Below are positions 48,090 through 58,246 of a DNA stretch of 64,000 nucleotides, one piece after another. Position 1 is the first letter of the stretch, and every line of letters begins with the position of its first letter. The stretch lies in NCBI RefSeq assembly GCF_001541315.1, contig NZ_LMVK01000023.1:480663-544662 (forward strand). Reading direction: 5' to 3'. This stretch comes from Agrobacterium tumefaciens str. B6. Its GTDB lineage: Bacteria; Pseudomonadota; Alphaproteobacteria; Rhizobiales; Rhizobiaceae. A program made the position numbers and the translations under genes. A model generated the notes under the pieces. The model worked only from the letters and a program-made list of their open reading frames with translations. It made no database searches and was not told the DNA's origin.

Positions 48090-49089
48090 GATCAACCGCA
48101 AACAGCTGAAACCGGAAGCCGCGCAGCCGAAGCGCCCGCCCATGCGCATCCGCCCCATGGCGCCCATCCTGCCGCCCTCCAACATTCAGGGCAATGCGCT
48201 GATGGTGGTGATCGCCATCATGGCCTTCCTTGCCTGTCTGACGCTCGGCGCGGTCTCCATGGTGCGCGCCACCGCCGCCACCTGGCAGAGCCAGATTTCC
48301 CGCGAGATTACCATTCAGATCAAGCCTGAGGACGGGCTGGACATGAATGCGGCGCTGAACAAGGCGCGTAATCTGGCGCTCACCTTTGTCGGCACGCGGG
48401 ATGGCACGATCCTCGACGATGCGGCGACATCGCGCCTGCTGGAACCATGGCTCGGCAGCGGTCTCGACCTTTCCGAACTTCCCATTCCGCGTCTCGTCGT
48501 CATCACCATCGATGAAAGCAATCCGCCCGATTTCCAGGCCATGCGGGATATGTTGAAAGCGGAAATCCCGCAGGCTTTTCTCGATGATCACCGCACCTGG
48601 GTCGACAGGCTGGTCTCCATGGCCAGAACCACCGTCATGATCGGCGTCGGCGTCCTCATCCTCGTTTTCACGGCCATGGTGCTGACGGTGGTGTTCGCCA
48701 CGCGCGGCGCGCTTTCCGGCAACCGGCATATTGTCGAGGTGCTGCATTTCGTCGGTGCCGAAAGCAGCTTCGTGGCGCGCGAATTCCAGAAGCACTTCCT
48801 GAAGATCAGCCTCAAGGGGGCAGCGACAGGCAGCGCACTGGCAGCCGCCGTGTTCCTGGTCGCCGGCTTCTGGCAATCGAGCACGGTCGCCACACCGCAA
48901 AGCGATCAGGCAAGCGCGCTTTTTGGCTCGTTTTCGGTCGGACTCGGCGGTTATCTCGGCATCGCCATGACGATGATCATCATCGCGCTTCTCACCACCA
49001 TCACGGCGCGCATGACCGTTATCCGCACCATCGATGATATTGACCGCGTCCGCTCCGATCCATCGAAAAGTGACGGCCTCGCGTCGTGA
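48082..49089 (+). CDS. ftsX: Cell division protein FtsX
   Basis: 335 residues: proline-rich cytoplasmic N-terminus, a first transmembrane helix (LMVVIAIMAFLACLTLGAV), a periplasmic loop, then three helices in the C-terminal FtsX-like permease domain (IVEVLHFVGAESSFVAREFQ is the conserved cytoplasmic element). Translationally coupled to ftsE. It transmits FtsE ATPase activity to periplasmic cell-wall hydrolase activators. Confidence 0.93.
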   Translation: MNEINRKQLKPEAAQPKRPPMRIRPMAPILPPSNIQGNALMVVIAIMAFLACLTLGAVSMVRATAATWQSQISREITIQIKPEDGLDMNAALNKARNLALTFVGTRDGTILDDAATSRLLEPWLGSGLDLSELPIPRLVVITIDESNPPDFQAMRDMLKAEIPQAFLDDHRTWVDRLVSMARTTVMIGVGVLILVFTAMVLTVVFATRGALSGNRHIVEVLHFVGAESSFVAREFQKHFLKISLKGAATGSALAAAVFLVAGFWQSSTVATPQSDQASALFGSFSVGLGGYLGIAMTMIIIALLTTITARMTVIRTIDDIDRVRSDPSKSDGLAS

Positions 49090-49207
49090 GGATACCACCG
49101 GACTCCTGCGGTAAAACTGAAACGTCACAGGCCGGATGTAACCTGCAGACGGTGGACAAAAATGCCTGTTCCTTGCCTTAATCGGCGAGTATTCAGGAGG
49201 AATGTTT

Positions 49208-49933
49208 GTGAGTCGGATGGACCAGGATCAGACGACGGCGCGGCCGGCCAGAAAGGGCCTGTTGTCGCGGCGTGGTCCTTTGCGCCGTTTTATTCGCGGC
49301 TTCATCCTGCTCTGCGTCGTTCTTCTTGGTGTTTTTTCAGGCGGCTTCCTGTGGTTTGCCGATTCCGTCGCCTCCATGCGCCCGCCGGAAGGGGCGAGAG
49401 GCGACGCCATCATTGTGCTCACCGGCGGCTATCAGCGTATCGAACAGGCGGTCGGCCTGCTCAGGGACGGCGTGGGCAAGCGGCTTTTGATATCAGGCGT
49501 CAACCCCGCCACCACCCGCTCGCAGATTCGCAAGATGACTCAAGGGTCATCCGACATGTTCTCCTGCTGTGTGGATATGGGCTACAAGGCCATCGACACG
49601 ATCGGCAACGCCAATGAGGCGGCAAGCTGGATACGTGACCACAACTATTCCTCCATCGTCGTCGTCACCAATAATTATCATATGCATCGCAGCCTGCATG
49701 AATTGCGCAGCGCCAGCCCGCAGACGGAATTCATCGCCTATCCCGTCATCAGCGCCGATCTCGCCCGCACCAACTGGTTCGTGGAGCCGGATGTGGTGAG
49801 AACCATGCTCTACGAATATCTGAAGTTCGTGGCTGCGGCCGGGCGCGACCTCACCGGCTTCGGCAAGGGCGACGGGCTGCGCAAGGCAGCCGCCGACCAC
49901 TCCACCCCGAAGGTGGCGACCGCTTCGCCCTGA
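49208..49933 (+). CDS. ydcF: YdcF/SanA-family protein (DUF218)
   Basis: 241 residues. One transmembrane helix (GFILLCVVLLGVFSGGFLWF) and a DUF218 domain with IIVLTGGYQRIEQAVGLL, GNANEAASWIRDH and VVTNNYHMHRSLHEL. AGGAGG at 49195-49200 is ideally spaced for GTG 49208; ATG 49202 would be too close. The family is linked to envelope or vancomycin-sensitivity phenotypes. Follows ftsX in the usual rhizobial order. Confidence 0.85.
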   Translation: MSRMDQDQTTARPARKGLLSRRGPLRRFIRGFILLCVVLLGVFSGGFLWFADSVASMRPPEGARGDAIIVLTGGYQRIEQAVGLLRDGVGKRLLISGVNPATTRSQIRKMTQGSSDMFSCCVDMGYKAIDTIGNANEAASWIRDHNYSSIVVVTNNYHMHRSLHELRSASPQTEFIAYPVISADLARTNWFVEPDVVRTMLYEYLKFVAAAGRDLTGFGKGDGLRKAAADHSTPKVATASP

Positions 49934-50046
49934 CCCGCGAGAACACCCTTGCTGCGGCCCCTTGTTTTCGTGTAGGCGTCTGGCATCGGCATCCGGCATC
50001 GAGGCGCTCAAAGTTTCGGAACGGCTGCATCCCGGGAAGGCTGTTG

Positions 50047-50844
50047 ATGCTCAAGCTGCGCTCTTTTCTTTTCAATACGCTGTTTTATCTCAACCTGATT
50101 GTCCGCATGATTGTGCTGACGCCGATCTATTTCATCCTGCCCCGCAAGATCGCATTCGAAATTCCCAAGAATTGGGCGCGGTCCAACCATTGGCTGATGA
50201 AAACCATCGTCGGCACCACCTTCGAGATCGAGGGGCTGGAGAACATTCCCGAGACCGGCTGCATCTTTGCGCCGAAGCACCAGTCCTTCTGGGATACCTA
50301 TGCGCTGCTACCCAATCTGCCGGACCCCGTTTACATTCTGAAGCGGGAGTTGATGTGGATTCCGCTGTTCGGCTGGTATGTGATGAAACAGCGCATGATA
50401 CCGGTCAACCGCGCCGCACGCGGCAAGGTGATGCTGAAGGTCATGGAGCGGGCGAAAGAGGAAATGGCCGCCGGCCGCGAACTCATCATCTATCCCGAAG
50501 GCACGCGCCGCCCGCCGGGCGCCGAGCCCGAATATCGTTACGGCATCGCAAGGCTTTACCGCGATTTGCAGGTGCCGGTCATTCCCGTTGCCATGCATCC
50601 CGGCCTGTTCTGGCCGCGCCGTTCAACGATGCGCTATCCCGGCCATTTCAAGGTGCGCATCCTGCCGGCCATCGAGCCGGGGCTGGACCCCGATGTGTTC
50701 TTCAAGCGTCTGATCGATGTGACGGAAAAGGCGAGCGACGAATTGCTGCTGGAAACCGTGCGCAACAATCCCCACCTGCCGCTGCCGCCGACTGCCGTAA
50801 AGCGGATCGCCGAACTTCAGGGCAAGGAAACCACGGCCGGCTGA
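50047..50844 (+). CDS. plsC: 1-acyl-sn-glycerol-3-phosphate acyltransferase
   Basis: 265 residues with an N-terminal membrane helix and the acyltransferase motifs KHQSFWDTYAL (HX4D), RAARGK, and YPEGTRRPPG. It acylates lysophosphatidic acid in phospholipid synthesis. ATG 50047 is used; a TTG at 50044 adjoins it. Its last 28 bp overlap the convergent chaC gene. Confidence 0.93.
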   Translation: MLKLRSFLFNTLFYLNLIVRMIVLTPIYFILPRKIAFEIPKNWARSNHWLMKTIVGTTFEIEGLENIPETGCIFAPKHQSFWDTYALLPNLPDPVYILKRELMWIPLFGWYVMKQRMIPVNRAARGKVMLKVMERAKEEMAAGRELIIYPEGTRRPPGAEPEYRYGIARLYRDLQVPVIPVAMHPGLFWPRRSTMRYPGHFKVRILPAIEPGLDPDVFFKRLIDVTEKASDELLLETVRNNPHLPLPPTAVKRIAELQGKETTAG

Positions 50845-51368
50845 GCGGCGAGCGTGCCGACATTTTTGGCAATGCTTTCCAGCAGTGAGTCGCGAATGCC
50901 CATCTCCTGCAGATGCTGCACGGTGTTGAAGACATAACCCGTATTCGGCCCGGCCCGGCCCGTTGCCGCCGCGACGAGGGTCGCCGATTCGGCAACGCCG
51001 AGACCGCCGATATATTGCTCATGCGCGGGGTCGGCCACATAGGTCACGGCGCTGCCGCGCCTGCCATCTGACAGTGCGATGGAAACCATCCGCTCCTTGT
51101 AGACATTGGTCACCAGTTCGCGCTCGCGCAGATAGACCATCACGGGGTCGCGGTCCTGTCCGCGCACGCGGAAGGCGACGCCGAGGCAGGAGCCGCCGCG
51201 CTCCAGACCGAGAACGAGACCGGGCTTTTCTTCCGTACCTCTGTAGAAGTTGGAACTGATGCAGAGCGAGCGCCGATAACCGTGCAGCCGCGCCTGCTGC
51301 CTCTCCTCGAAGGCAAAGCCGGGGTTCCACATCAACGAACCGTAGCCAAAGACCCAAAAATCGTCCAT
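50817..51368 (-). CDS. chaC: Gamma-glutamylcyclotransferase, ChaC family
   Basis: 183 residues with the substrate loop FGYGSLMWNPGF at the N-terminus and RVRGQDRDPVMVYLRERE plus the catalytic Glu region. ChaC enzymes split glutathione to 5-oxoproline and Cys-Gly. ATG 51368 is chosen because the domain starts there; the frame is open to 51488. Divergent to the DUF2125 gene. Confidence 0.92.
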   Translation of the reverse strand: MDDFWVFGYGSLMWNPGFAFEERQQARLHGYRRSLCISSNFYRGTEEKPGLVLGLERGGSCLGVAFRVRGQDRDPVMVYLRERELVTNVYKERMVSIALSDGRRGSAVTYVADPAHEQYIGGLGVAESATLVAAATGRAGPNTGYVFNTVQHLQEMGIRDSLLESIAKNVGTLAAQPAVVSLP

Positions 51369-51417
51369 ATCCCAAGCCAAATCAAAATTCCCTGAAGTCT
51401 GTTCATCGGAGATCAAT

Positions 51418-52419
51418 ATGGCAGCGTCAAGCCAATCCGGCACGGCCAAAAAATTCCTCTGGCTCGCCATCGCCATTGTGGTGGTCATCGGACTTTACAC
51501 TGCCGGGTGGTTTTATGCCGCCGACAGGCTGAAACAGACGGTGCTGAACGTCATTTCTCCTTCGCAGGCCCGCAGCGTCAGCGGGGAATGCGGCGATATC
51601 GCCTTCAAGGGTTATCCCTTCCGCATCGGCCTCTTCTGCTCGAAGGTGACGGTGGATGACAGCCAGAACGGCGTTTCCGCTTCCTTCGGCGAACTTCGCT
51701 CGGCGGCGCAGGTCTATAATCCCGGCCATATCGTCTGGGAACTCGATTCGCCCGCGGAAATCCGTTCCGCCCACGGCCTGACGATTTCGGCTGCCTGGAA
51801 GAACATGCAGTCCAGCATCGTCACGAAACTGAAGGGCATTGACCGCAGCTCGCTCGTCATCGACGGACTGAAGGCGCAGGCGGTTTCCTCGGTCACCGGC
51901 CAGACCATCGATTTTGATGCCGTCAAGACGGAAATGCATCTGCGCCAGAACGGGGCCGATCTCGACGGCGCAATCACGCTCACCGATTCGGCGACCGTCA
52001 TCAAGGACTGGCCGCAGGTTCTTCCCCGCCTCGATGCCATCGTTGATGTCACGCTCGCGGGCAAGGCAGGCATGGTGGATGGCAGCGACAAGTCGGGTCT
52101 CTATGGCGCAAGCGGCGAGCTTCGCCGCCTGGTGGCCGATATTGGCGAGGGCCGCACCATGCGCATCAGCGGCCCCTTCTCTTTCGACAATGAGGGCTAT
52201 CTCTCCGGCCAGTTCAAGCTTGAGATCGAAAAGCTCGGCTCATGGTCTGATAATGCCAAGCAGGCCTTTCCGCAGCTGCAATCCACCATCGATACGGCCC
52301 GCAAGCTGCTCGGCGCGCTCGCCGGAGGTGGTGACCGGGCGTCCGTCGATCTCGTGGTGGACCGCGGCCGCGCCACGGTCAGCGGCTTTATCCCGCTTGG
52401 AAAGATTCCGCCGATCTGA
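51418..52419 (+). CDS. DUF2125 family protein
   Basis: 333 residues: short polar start, one transmembrane helix (FLWLAIAIVVVIGLYTAGWF), then a periplasmic beta-rich domain with GECGDIAFKGYPFRIGLFC typical of DUF2125. Two cysteines in that segment may form a disulfide. Function unknown; likely an envelope protein. GGAG stands 7 nt before the ATG. Confidence 0.88.
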   Translation: MAASSQSGTAKKFLWLAIAIVVVIGLYTAGWFYAADRLKQTVLNVISPSQARSVSGECGDIAFKGYPFRIGLFCSKVTVDDSQNGVSASFGELRSAAQVYNPGHIVWELDSPAEIRSAHGLTISAAWKNMQSSIVTKLKGIDRSSLVIDGLKAQAVSSVTGQTIDFDAVKTEMHLRQNGADLDGAITLTDSATVIKDWPQVLPRLDAIVDVTLAGKAGMVDGSDKSGLYGASGELRRLVADIGEGRTMRISGPFSFDNEGYLSGQFKLEIEKLGSWSDNAKQAFPQLQSTIDTARKLLGALAGGGDRASVDLVVDRGRATVSGFIPLGKIPPI

Positions 52420-52438
52420 GGGATTGATTTATACTCGA

Positions 52439-52512
52439 CGTCATCCTCGGGCTTGACCCGAGGATCCATGCGCGTCGGATCGTGGATCCTCGGGTCAAGC
52501 CCGAGGATGACG
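52439..52512. repeat. Palindromic intergenic repeat element (copy 2)
   Basis: Perfect 30-nt inverted arms at 52439-52468 and 52483-52512 around a 14-nt spacer. Each arm is itself a palindrome (CCTCGGG, CTTGA, CCCGAGG) and the outer ends read GTCAT and ATGAC as in the element at 45245. Dispersed repeat, probably forming a cruciform or RNA hairpin after the DUF2125 gene. Confidence 0.88.
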
Positions 52513-52590
52513 ACGGGGAGGCTTTGGCACTTTGCCGGCGGGCGTTATGGGCCGGATCAAATCCCACCACGACTATAAGCGAAATGCGCC

Positions 52591-53520
52591 TTACTTCTTC
52601 TGATCCAGCGCATGACGCCCGAAGTCCGGCGCATCGACATCCTGACCGGCCTGCACGATAGAGCGGCGGATGGCGCGAGTGCGGGAAAACAACTCGAACA
52701 GCTTGTCGCCCTCTCCCCAGCGGATCGCCCTTTGCAGGGAGGCGAGGTCTTCGGAAAACCGCGCCAGCATTTCAAGGATGGCATCCTTGTTGTGCAGGCA
52801 GACATCGCGCCACATGGTGGGATCGGAGGCGGCCAGACGGGTGAAGTCACGGAAACCAGAGGCGGAATATTTGATGACTTCCGATTCGGTCACCGTCTCC
52901 AGATCATCCGCCGTGCCGACGATATTGTAAGCGATGATGTGCGGCAGATGCGAAACGATCGCCAGAACCTTGTCATGGTGTTCGGCATCCATTTCATCGA
53001 CACGGGAGCCGAGCGCGCGCCAGAAATCCTTGAGCTTTTCCAGCGCCGCCGCATCCGTGCCCGGCAGCGGCGTGAAGATGCACCAGCGGTCGCGGAAGAG
53101 ACCGGAAAAACCGGCATCCGGGCCGGATTTTTCCGTACCCGCCAGCGGGTGGCCGGGAATGAAATGCACGTTATCAGGCATATGCGGAGCCATCTGCGCG
53201 ATAACCGAGGCCTTGGTGGAGCCGACATCGGTAACGATAGCGCCCGGTTTCAGATGCGGCGCGATCTGCTGCGCCACGCTTTCCGATGCACCAACAGGCA
53301 CCGAGACGATGACGAGATCGGCATCCTTGACCGCCTCCGCCCCCGAAACGGTGTAATCCGTGCCGAGCTCCAGTTCTTCCGCCCGTTTCAGCGTCTCTTC
53401 GCTGCGGGTGGAAATCGTCACATGGCGGGCAAGACCCAGTTCCCTGAGATCGCGGGCAATCGACGAGCCGATCAGGCCGATGCCAATCAGCGCGATGCGT
53501 TCAAACATGATCTCAGCCAT
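52591..53520 (-). CDS. tyrC: Prephenate/arogenate dehydrogenase
   Basis: 309 residues: NAD(P) motif IALIGIGLIGSSIARDL, then DVGSTKASVIAQM, HFIPGHPLAGTEKSGPDAGF with catalytic His, and the helical C-domain (VSHLPHIIAYNIVG). It makes tyrosine precursors. The start ATG 53520 overlaps the hisC stop (TGATG), so translation is coupled. ATG 53508 is an alternative. Confidence 0.93.
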   Translation of the reverse strand: MAEIMFERIALIGIGLIGSSIARDLRELGLARHVTISTRSEETLKRAEELELGTDYTVSGAEAVKDADLVIVSVPVGASESVAQQIAPHLKPGAIVTDVGSTKASVIAQMAPHMPDNVHFIPGHPLAGTEKSGPDAGFSGLFRDRWCIFTPLPGTDAAALEKLKDFWRALGSRVDEMDAEHHDKVLAIVSHLPHIIAYNIVGTADDLETVTESEVIKYSASGFRDFTRLAASDPTMWRDVCLHNKDAILEMLARFSEDLASLQRAIRWGEGDKLFELFSRTRAIRRSIVQAGQDVDAPDFGRHALDQKK

Positions 53521-54626
53521 CACGCCTGCCCCATGAACTCGGTAAGAGCAGCGATGACGCCGAGATTGGCCTCTTCAGAACCGACGGTCATTCTCAGCGC
53601 ATTCGGGAAGCCGTAACCGCGCACCGCACGCAGAATATAACCGCGGCGGCTCAGGAACTCGTCGGCATCCGTTGCCCGCTTGCCGTCCTGATCCGGGAAA
53701 TGGATGAGGATGAAGTTGGTGACGGATGGTGTGACGGTGAGACCAAGGCCGGTAAAGGCCGTGACCAGCTTTTCCATCCAAAGCGCGTTATGCGCCACGG
53801 CCTTTTCTACGAAGGCCTGATCGCGGATCGCAGCGGCACCGGCAGCAATGGCCGGCGCGCTCATGTTGAATGGGCCGCGCACGCGGTTCAGCGCATCGAT
53901 GATGGCGGCGGGACCATACATCCAGCCGACGCGCAGGGCGGCGAGACCATAGACCTTCGAGAAGGTGCGGGTCATCACCACGTTGCGGTTGCCGGATACC
54001 AGCTCAAGCCCGGCCTCGTAGTCATTCTTGCGAACATATTCGGCGTAAGCCGCATCCAGCACCAGCACAACATGTTTTGGCAGGCTGGCCTGCAGGCGGC
54101 GGATTTCCGCAACGGGAACATAGGTGCCAGTGGGATTGCCGGGATTGGCGACGAAAACCATCTTCGTCTTCGGCGTCACGGCGGCGAGGATCGCATCCAC
54201 GTCCACCGCGCAGTCCTTTTCCTTCACCGTCACCGGGGTCGCGCCCGCGCCCATGATCTGGATCTTGTAGACGAGGAAACCATGTTCGGTGATGATCGCC
54301 TCATCGCCCGCGCCTAGATAGACGTGGCAAAGCATGCCGAGCAGCTCGTCCGAACCGTTGCCGCACATGATATTCGCAATGTTGAGACCATGCACGTCGG
54401 CAATCGCCTGGCGCAGCGCAATCGCCTGTCCGTCCGGATAGATTTCCAGATGGCTGGCCGCGGTGCCGAAGGCCTCTATGGCTTTCGGGCTGGGCCCAAG
54501 CGGCGTTTCATTGGAGGAGAGCTTATAAACCTTCGCAACACCGTCCACATGTTCCTTGCCGGGAACATAAGCAGCGATATCCAGAATACCCGGACGCGGA
54601 ACAGGTTGGCTAAGCTCTGCACTCAT
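53520..54626 (-). CDS. hisC: Histidinol-phosphate/aromatic aminotransferase
   Basis: 368 residues, PLP fold type I. PLP lysine in [28 protein letters not shown] for the pyrimidine ring, and [13 protein letters not shown] near the N-terminus. Pairing with tyrC suggests use on aromatic (phenylalanine/tyrosine) substrates as well as histidinol phosphate. GATC-rich leader; GGTCGATCAA precedes the ATG, only weak ribosome site. Confidence 0.93.
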   Translation of the reverse strand: MSAELSQPVPRPGILDIAAYVPGKEHVDGVAKVYKLSSNETPLGPSPKAIEAFGTAASHLEIYPDGQAIALRQAIADVHGLNIANIMCGNGSDELLGMLCHVYLGAGDEAIITEHGFLVYKIQIMGAGATPVTVKEKDCAVDVDAILAAVTPKTKMVFVANPGNPTGTYVPVAEIRRLQASLPKHVVLVLDAAYAEYVRKNDYEAGLELVSGNRNVVMTRTFSKVYGLAALRVGWMYGPAAIIDALNRVRGPFNMSAPAIAAGAAAIRDQAFVEKAVAHNALWMEKLVTAFTGLGLTVTPSVTNFILIHFPDQDGKRATDADEFLSRRGYILRAVRGYGFPNALRMTVGSEEANLGVIAALTEFMGQA

Positions 54627-54710
54627 TTGATCGACCTTTGGAAAAACGCCGGAGAACCCGGCAAAAGCAATGCCGGAGGCATTAGACCGGAATGTGCGTT
54701 TTGTCGAGGG

Positions 54711-55472
54711 TTAGTGCGGCTTTCCTTGCTGCACGGCGGCGCGGGTGGTGGGCACCCCCTGCGGCGCCAGAACCGGCACGAAAACCCGGCGCGAGGCGCG
54801 CTGCGTGACGGGCAATCCCTGATAGAGGCGTTTTTGCGCTTCCACCACGATGACACCGGAAAATAGCGGCCACAGCCGGCGACCGGTATGCTCGAGATAA
54901 CGACGGAATTTCAGCACCGGCCGGCTTGTGGTCGGCGGGAAGAACAGCGCCTCGGCGGAGGCGCCCGGTGTGAAATTGGTTTCTCGCAAAAGAGCCGTCA
55001 GCTGCCCGCGCGAATAGGGCCTTCCGGAACCGAAGGGCGTATGTTCCATGCGCGCCCAGACGCCGCGGCGGTTCGGCCCCACGAGGACGGGGCGGCCACC
55101 CGGCGCCAGCACCCGCCACAGTTCCTTGAGGCTTTCGCGCGGATTTTCGGCAAATTCCAGCGCATGCACCATCAGGACACGGTCTATCGACGAATCAGGC
55201 AGCGGCAGTTCCTCATCGAACACCAGCGCGGTGGAAGAAAGCTCGCCCGCCGGCCAGTTCACCGCCCCCTGCCCCGCCGGCATGAAGGCGAAGGTGCGCT
55301 CCGTATCGTGGCGGAACCGCTCCAGAAACGGCACGGCATAACCCAGCCCAACCAGCCGCTCTTCCGGCAAAGGCGGCCACAGCGTCGAAAGCGCCATGGT
55401 GATCGCCTGCTCGGCCGAACGGCCAAGCGGAGAATGATAGAATTCGCGCAGATCGACGATATCGGTATTCAT
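54711..55472 (-). CDS. Class I SAM-dependent methyltransferase
   Basis: 253 residues with a methyltransferase-11 type core: RLVGLGYAVPFLERF (modified glycine loop), LPLPDSSIDRVLMVHALEFA and ELWRVLAPGGRPVLVGPNRRG. The first SAM-binding glycine loop is weak (GLGYAVPF). Substrate unknown. It is separated from hisC by 84 bp and may be the first gene of that transcription unit. Divergent from gloB. Confidence 0.8.
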   Translation of the reverse strand: MNTDIVDLREFYHSPLGRSAEQAITMALSTLWPPLPEERLVGLGYAVPFLERFRHDTERTFAFMPAGQGAVNWPAGELSSTALVFDEELPLPDSSIDRVLMVHALEFAENPRESLKELWRVLAPGGRPVLVGPNRRGVWARMEHTPFGSGRPYSRGQLTALLRETNFTPGASAEALFFPPTTSRPVLKFRRYLEHTGRRLWPLFSGVIVVEAQKRLYQGLPVTQRASRRVFVPVLAPQGVPTTRAAVQQGKPH

Positions 55473-55577
55473 GGCGAGAATGTAGCATCAGGCGGTTGGA
55501 CTTCAAGGCGTCTGCCCTTACATTGAAGGTCAGGCGGGCGAATGCGCCGGTTTTGGCCGGCAAATGGAGAGGATAAG

Positions 55578-56348
55578 ATGAAACCTTTGGAAATAGACGT
55601 CTTTCTTTGCCGCAGCGACAATTTCGGGGTTCTCCTGCATGACCCCGAAAGCGGAGCGACCGCCGCCATCGACGCCCCGGAAGAAGGCCCTATCCTGCAT
55701 GCTCTCGACGGCCACGGCTGGAAGCTCACCCATATTTTCACCACCCATCATCATCAGGACCACGTGGAAGCCAATCTGGCGCTGAAGGACAAGTTTCAGT
55801 GCGAAATTCACGGTCCCTATGATGAGGCTGTTGCAATACCCGGGCTCGACCGCTCGCAGGCCGATGGCGACGAATTCGAATTCGCCGGTCGCCGCGTTCA
55901 GATCATCGCCACACCCGGTCATACGGCGGGACATATCTGTTATTATATGCCGGATGACGGGCTGCTGTTTGCCGCCGATACGCTGTTCGCCATGGGCTGC
56001 GGTCGCCTGTTCGAACGCCCGGCGGCGGATATGTGGCACTCCTTCCAGAAACTCATTGCCCTGCCGGATGAGACCAAGGTCTATTTCGGCCATGAATATA
56101 CGCTGACGAATGCCCGTTTCGCCTTGACCGTCGATCCCGACAATACCGTGCTGCGCGACCGCGCGGAGCAGGTGGAAAAGGCGCGGCAGGCGAATGAATT
56201 CACCATTCCCACCAGCATCGGGCTCGAAAAACAGACCAATCCCTATATGCGGGTGGCCGATCCCGGCATCCGCAAATATCTTGGCCTGGAAAGCGCCACC
56301 GATGCCGACGTCTTCGCGGAAATCCGCACGCGCAAGGACAATTTCTGA
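55578..56348 (+). CDS. gloB: Hydroxyacylglutathione hydrolase (glyoxalase II)
   Basis: 256 residues from ATG 55578 (GAGAGGA upstream). Metallo-beta-lactamase fold with metal motif [22 protein letters not shown] and GHEYT; C-terminal helical domain with [13 protein letters not shown]. It hydrolyses S-D-lactoylglutathione. Start of next gene overlaps its stop as TGATGG. Confidence 0.94.
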   Translation: MKPLEIDVFLCRSDNFGVLLHDPESGATAAIDAPEEGPILHALDGHGWKLTHIFTTHHHQDHVEANLALKDKFQCEIHGPYDEAVAIPGLDRSQADGDEFEFAGRRVQIIATPGHTAGHICYYMPDDGLLFAADTLFAMGCGRLFERPAADMWHSFQKLIALPDETKVYFGHEYTLTNARFALTVDPDNTVLRDRAEQVEKARQANEFTIPTSIGLEKQTNPYMRVADPGIRKYLGLESATDADVFAEIRTRKDNF

Positions 56349-56788
56349 TGGCAACCGATATATCGGCGCAGGCGATCATTCGTGAACTGGGGCTGGAGCC
56401 ACATCCCGAGGGCGGTTTTTACCACCAGACTTTCCGTGACAAGGCCGGCGGCGAGCGCGGCCATTCCACGGCGATCTATTATCTCCTGGAAAAAGGCGAG
56501 CGCTCGCACTGGCATCGGGTCACCGATGCGGTCGAGGTCTGGCACTATTATGCCGGCGCGCCGATCGCGCTGCATCTTTCCCAGGACGGCCGGGAGGTGC
56601 AGACCTTCACGCTCGGCCCCGCCATTCTGGAAGGCGAGCGCCCGCAGGTGATCGTTCCCGCCAACTGCTGGCAATCGGCCGAAAGCCTCGGCGATTTCAC
56701 CCTCGTCGGCTGCACCGTCTCGCCAGGCTTTGCCTTTTCGAGCTTTGTTATGGCCGAACCCGGCTGGTCGCCGGGCGATGCCCCGTAA
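56348..56788 (+). CDS. Cupin domain protein (DUF985)
   Basis: 146 residues of the DUF985 type: GLEPHPEGGFYHQTFRDK, IYYLLEKGERSHWHRV and SLGDFTLVGCTVSPGF. A single cupin barrel, metal-binding His in SHWHR. The function is not known; it is coupled to gloB, suggesting a shared role in detoxification. Confidence 0.9.
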   Translation: MATDISAQAIIRELGLEPHPEGGFYHQTFRDKAGGERGHSTAIYYLLEKGERSHWHRVTDAVEVWHYYAGAPIALHLSQDGREVQTFTLGPAILEGERPQVIVPANCWQSAESLGDFTLVGCTVSPGFAFSSFVMAEPGWSPGDAP

Positions 56789-56898
56789 TTCTCAGCGCAA
56801 TGCCGGCGGAATGAGCGGATGCCACTTGTTTCTTCTCCCCGGCGGGGAGAAGAACCGAACCGCACCGCCGTGTCACTTACCCCGCCATGCGCCAGCAA

Positions 56899-57672
56899 TC
56901 AGCCGCCGTATTTCGTAGCGGTAATGTAGACCTGTCCCCCCCGCGTCGGAATGATGGCGTAGACCGGCGCATAGACACCCATGTTGTTGGATTTCGCAAA
57001 CCAGATCTCCATCGAAATGGATTTCAGATATTCGATATCCTTGCGCCCCTGCCGATAGCCCGACTTCGGCACATAACGCGCCTTGCAGACGATGGCGTCG
57101 CCATTAAAACCATTGGTCTTGAACGGCTTGGTGCCGCTGGAGCTCAAAACGAGATCCAGCCGCGATTCGCCGTCATAGATCGGCAGGCGAGTCGGGCAGA
57201 TGCGGCCGCCCGCGGGAATGATGAGACCGGAAATCGGATCGAGAACCGAGCGCAGATCGCGGTCCTTCACGTCAACCCAGTTGTCCGGCCGCGCCTTAGG
57301 CTCGGGTTTCACTGTCGTCGATGTGACGTTGCCGTTGCGATAGACGACGTCATAGGTGCGCACCCGCTTGCCGTCCTTGTAGACCAGCGAATATTCATTG
57401 GCCTGCAGCCGGTGGCCGCGCTTGGCGCCGGAAACCGTCGTTTTGCCGGAAATATCCTTGAGGATGCTGGCAAGGCCGGCGGCGCTGAAGGAACCGGAGA
57501 TCGAATAATTCGGCCCATCCATGCGAGTCGAAAAACTTGCCCGCGCAATCGGCAAAATGCCGAGATTGATGCTGTATTCGCTTGTGTGGCGCGCTTCGGC
57601 GGCGAGCGAGGGGGAGACACCCGCAAGCGCCATGGTAGCGGCCATGAAAATGCTTTTTCCTCTGGCAATCAT
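56899..57672 (-). CDS. DUF3108 periplasmic protein
   Basis: 257 residues with a signal peptide (FMAATMALAGVSPSLAAEA, cleavage near residue 25). The mature part YSINLGILPIARASFST and CKARYVPKSGYRQ fit DUF3108. Possibly an envelope-associated protein. Converges with the cupin gene 110 bp away. Confidence 0.85.
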   Translation of the reverse strand: MIARGKSIFMAATMALAGVSPSLAAEARHTSEYSINLGILPIARASFSTRMDGPNYSISGSFSAAGLASILKDISGKTTVSGAKRGHRLQANEYSLVYKDGKRVRTYDVVYRNGNVTSTTVKPEPKARPDNWVDVKDRDLRSVLDPISGLIIPAGGRICPTRLPIYDGESRLDLVLSSSGTKPFKTNGFNGDAIVCKARYVPKSGYRQGRKDIEYLKSISMEIWFAKSNNMGVYAPVYAIIPTRGGQVYITATKYGG

Positions 57673-57924
57673 TTCGATATCACCTTAAAAGAGGCGCGGA
57701 AGCGGCCTTATCGGGCGATCATATACGCTGACTTGTGGCAATAAAAAAGCGGACGACGGTTGAAAACGCCGGAATTTCCTTTGATTTGCTCGCGGGCGGC
57801 TTGACTGTTAAGTCCCGTCTGACTATAGAACCGCAACTTTCCAATCATGGCCAGTTGGATTGCCACCCCGGTTTTGCCGGTGGCGAGCCAGTGGTGAAAC
57901 AGACGAAACGAAATAGGTGTACCC

Positions 57925-58215
57925 ATGTCCCGTGTATGCGAATTGACCGGCAAGGGCGTCCAGACGGGCAACAACGTCAGCCACGCCAACAACAAGACCA
58001 AGCGCCGGTTCCTTCCGAACCTCTGCCAGGTCACGTTGATCTCCGATGCTCTCGGCCAGCGCTTCCGCCTGCGTGTTTCCGCAGCCGCTCTGCGCTCCGT
58101 TGAACACCGTGGCGGCCTCGATGCCTTCCTTCTGAAGTCCGGCGAAAACGAACTGAGCATGCGCGCTCGTCTCCTGCGCCGCCAGATCGCCAAGAAGACT
58201 GCTGAAGCTGCTTAA
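57925..58215 (+). CDS. rpmB: 50S ribosomal protein L28
   Basis: 96 residues: [33 protein letters not shown] and [15 protein letters not shown] typical of L28. Its single-gene unit has a 252-bp upstream region toward DUF3108 and a strong terminator downstream. Confidence 0.97.
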   Translation: MSRVCELTGKGVQTGNNVSHANNKTKRRFLPNLCQVTLISDALGQRFRLRVSAAALRSVEHRGGLDAFLLKSGENELSMRARLLRRQIAKKTAEAA

Positions 58216-58246
58216 TAGCGGTTTCGATATCATCTGATATTCAGAG

